From contig JAIOSZ010000126.1 in assembly GCA_021107335.1 (NCBI GenBank), positions 1-6,501 on the forward strand: 6,501 bases of DNA, written 5' to 3'. The notes below the pieces were generated by a model that did no database searches, had not been told where the DNA came from, and saw only the letters and a program-made list of their open reading frames with translations. This DNA comes from Desulfuromonadaceae bacterium. Its GTDB lineage: Bacteria > Desulfobacterota > Desulfuromonadia > Desulfuromonadales > Syntrophotaleaceae. This document shows positions 6,370-6,501 of this stretch, in pieces. Position 1 is the stretch's first letter, and the number at the start of each line of letters is the position of its first letter. Both the position numbers and the translations under genes were made by a program.

Positions 6370-6501
6370 ATGGACAAAAACGATCAAACTATAAATGGCG
6401 AGAAAATTCAGCGAATGGAGGACATCTGCCGTGCCCGTGGACTAAGCCTGACCCACCAGCGGTTAGCGCTACTCCACTCCCTGATTGAACGCACGGACCA
6501 C
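6370..6501 (+). CDS. Fur-family transcriptional regulator, N-terminal part, cut by window edge
   Basis: Fur-family proteins are dimeric metal-dependent repressors sensing iron, zinc, manganese or peroxide. Only 44 codons are present, ending mid-gene at the window edge. The visible part, CRARGLSLTHQRLALLHSLIERTDH (residues 20-44), matches the first helices of the winged-helix domain, with the hallmark G-L-x-x-T-x-Q-R pattern and the histidine that usually begins the HPSAD-like motif. The metal sites and C-terminal domain lie outside, so Fur, PerR and Zur cannot be told apart. The first ATG (6370) has no ribosome site and coincides with the predicted transcript start. A second in-frame ATG at 6415 (residue 16) would give an N-terminus closer to the usual family length, so the start is uncertain. 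It is divergent from the histidine kinase, which may or may not be regulated by it. Confidence 0.8.
   Translation, partial: MDKNDQTINGEKIQRMEDICRARGLSLTHQRLALLHSLIERTDH

Overview
The window reads as ordinary chromosomal DNA of a free-living, anaerobic Gram-negative bacterium. My best guess is a deltaproteobacterium of the Desulfuromonadales type (Geobacter, Desulfuromonas or Pelobacter relatives). The reasons are the gene order tRNA-Ser, SRP RNA, dnaX, ybaB, recR, single-chain pyruvate:ferredoxin oxidoreductase; a PAS-rich cytosolic histidine kinase whose first PAS domain carries a cysteine cluster; and a moderately GC-rich base composition. The gene order is matched from memory, not by a search.

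Nearly everything is on the minus strand, so the genes run from high to low coordinates. At 6370-6501 on the plus strand lies the start of a Fur-family metal or peroxide regulator, cut off by the window end. Divergent from it is a three-PAS histidine kinase (4302-6149). A stable-RNA block follows: a near-consensus promoter (4203-4231, with A-tracts upstream), tRNA-Ser(GGA) with an encoded CCA end (4104-4191), and the small-type SRP RNA (core 3956-4061), whose long closing helix runs directly into a T-run terminator. Next come dnaX (2162-3892), ybaB (1766-2080), a 240-base gap with a possible small membrane-protein ORF (1542-1661), recR (920-1525), a 141-base gap, and the first 259 codons of pyruvate:ferredoxin oxidoreductase (1-778).

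The central block joins the replicative clamp-loader subunit DnaX with YbaB and RecR, a common bacterial replication and recombination-repair cluster. The tRNA and SRP RNA just upstream serve translation and membrane targeting. The oxidoreductase is central anaerobic carbon metabolism and probably has its own promoter. The kinase has no response regulator beside it in the window.

I see no mobile element, CRISPR array, phage gene or toxin-antitoxin pair, and no convincing undescribed system. The items most worth a second look are two unannotated small ORFs that could encode single-span membrane peptides (between ybaB and recR, and overlapping the kinase start), the SRP-RNA helix that doubles as a terminator just before dnaX, and the cysteine-bearing PAS domain.
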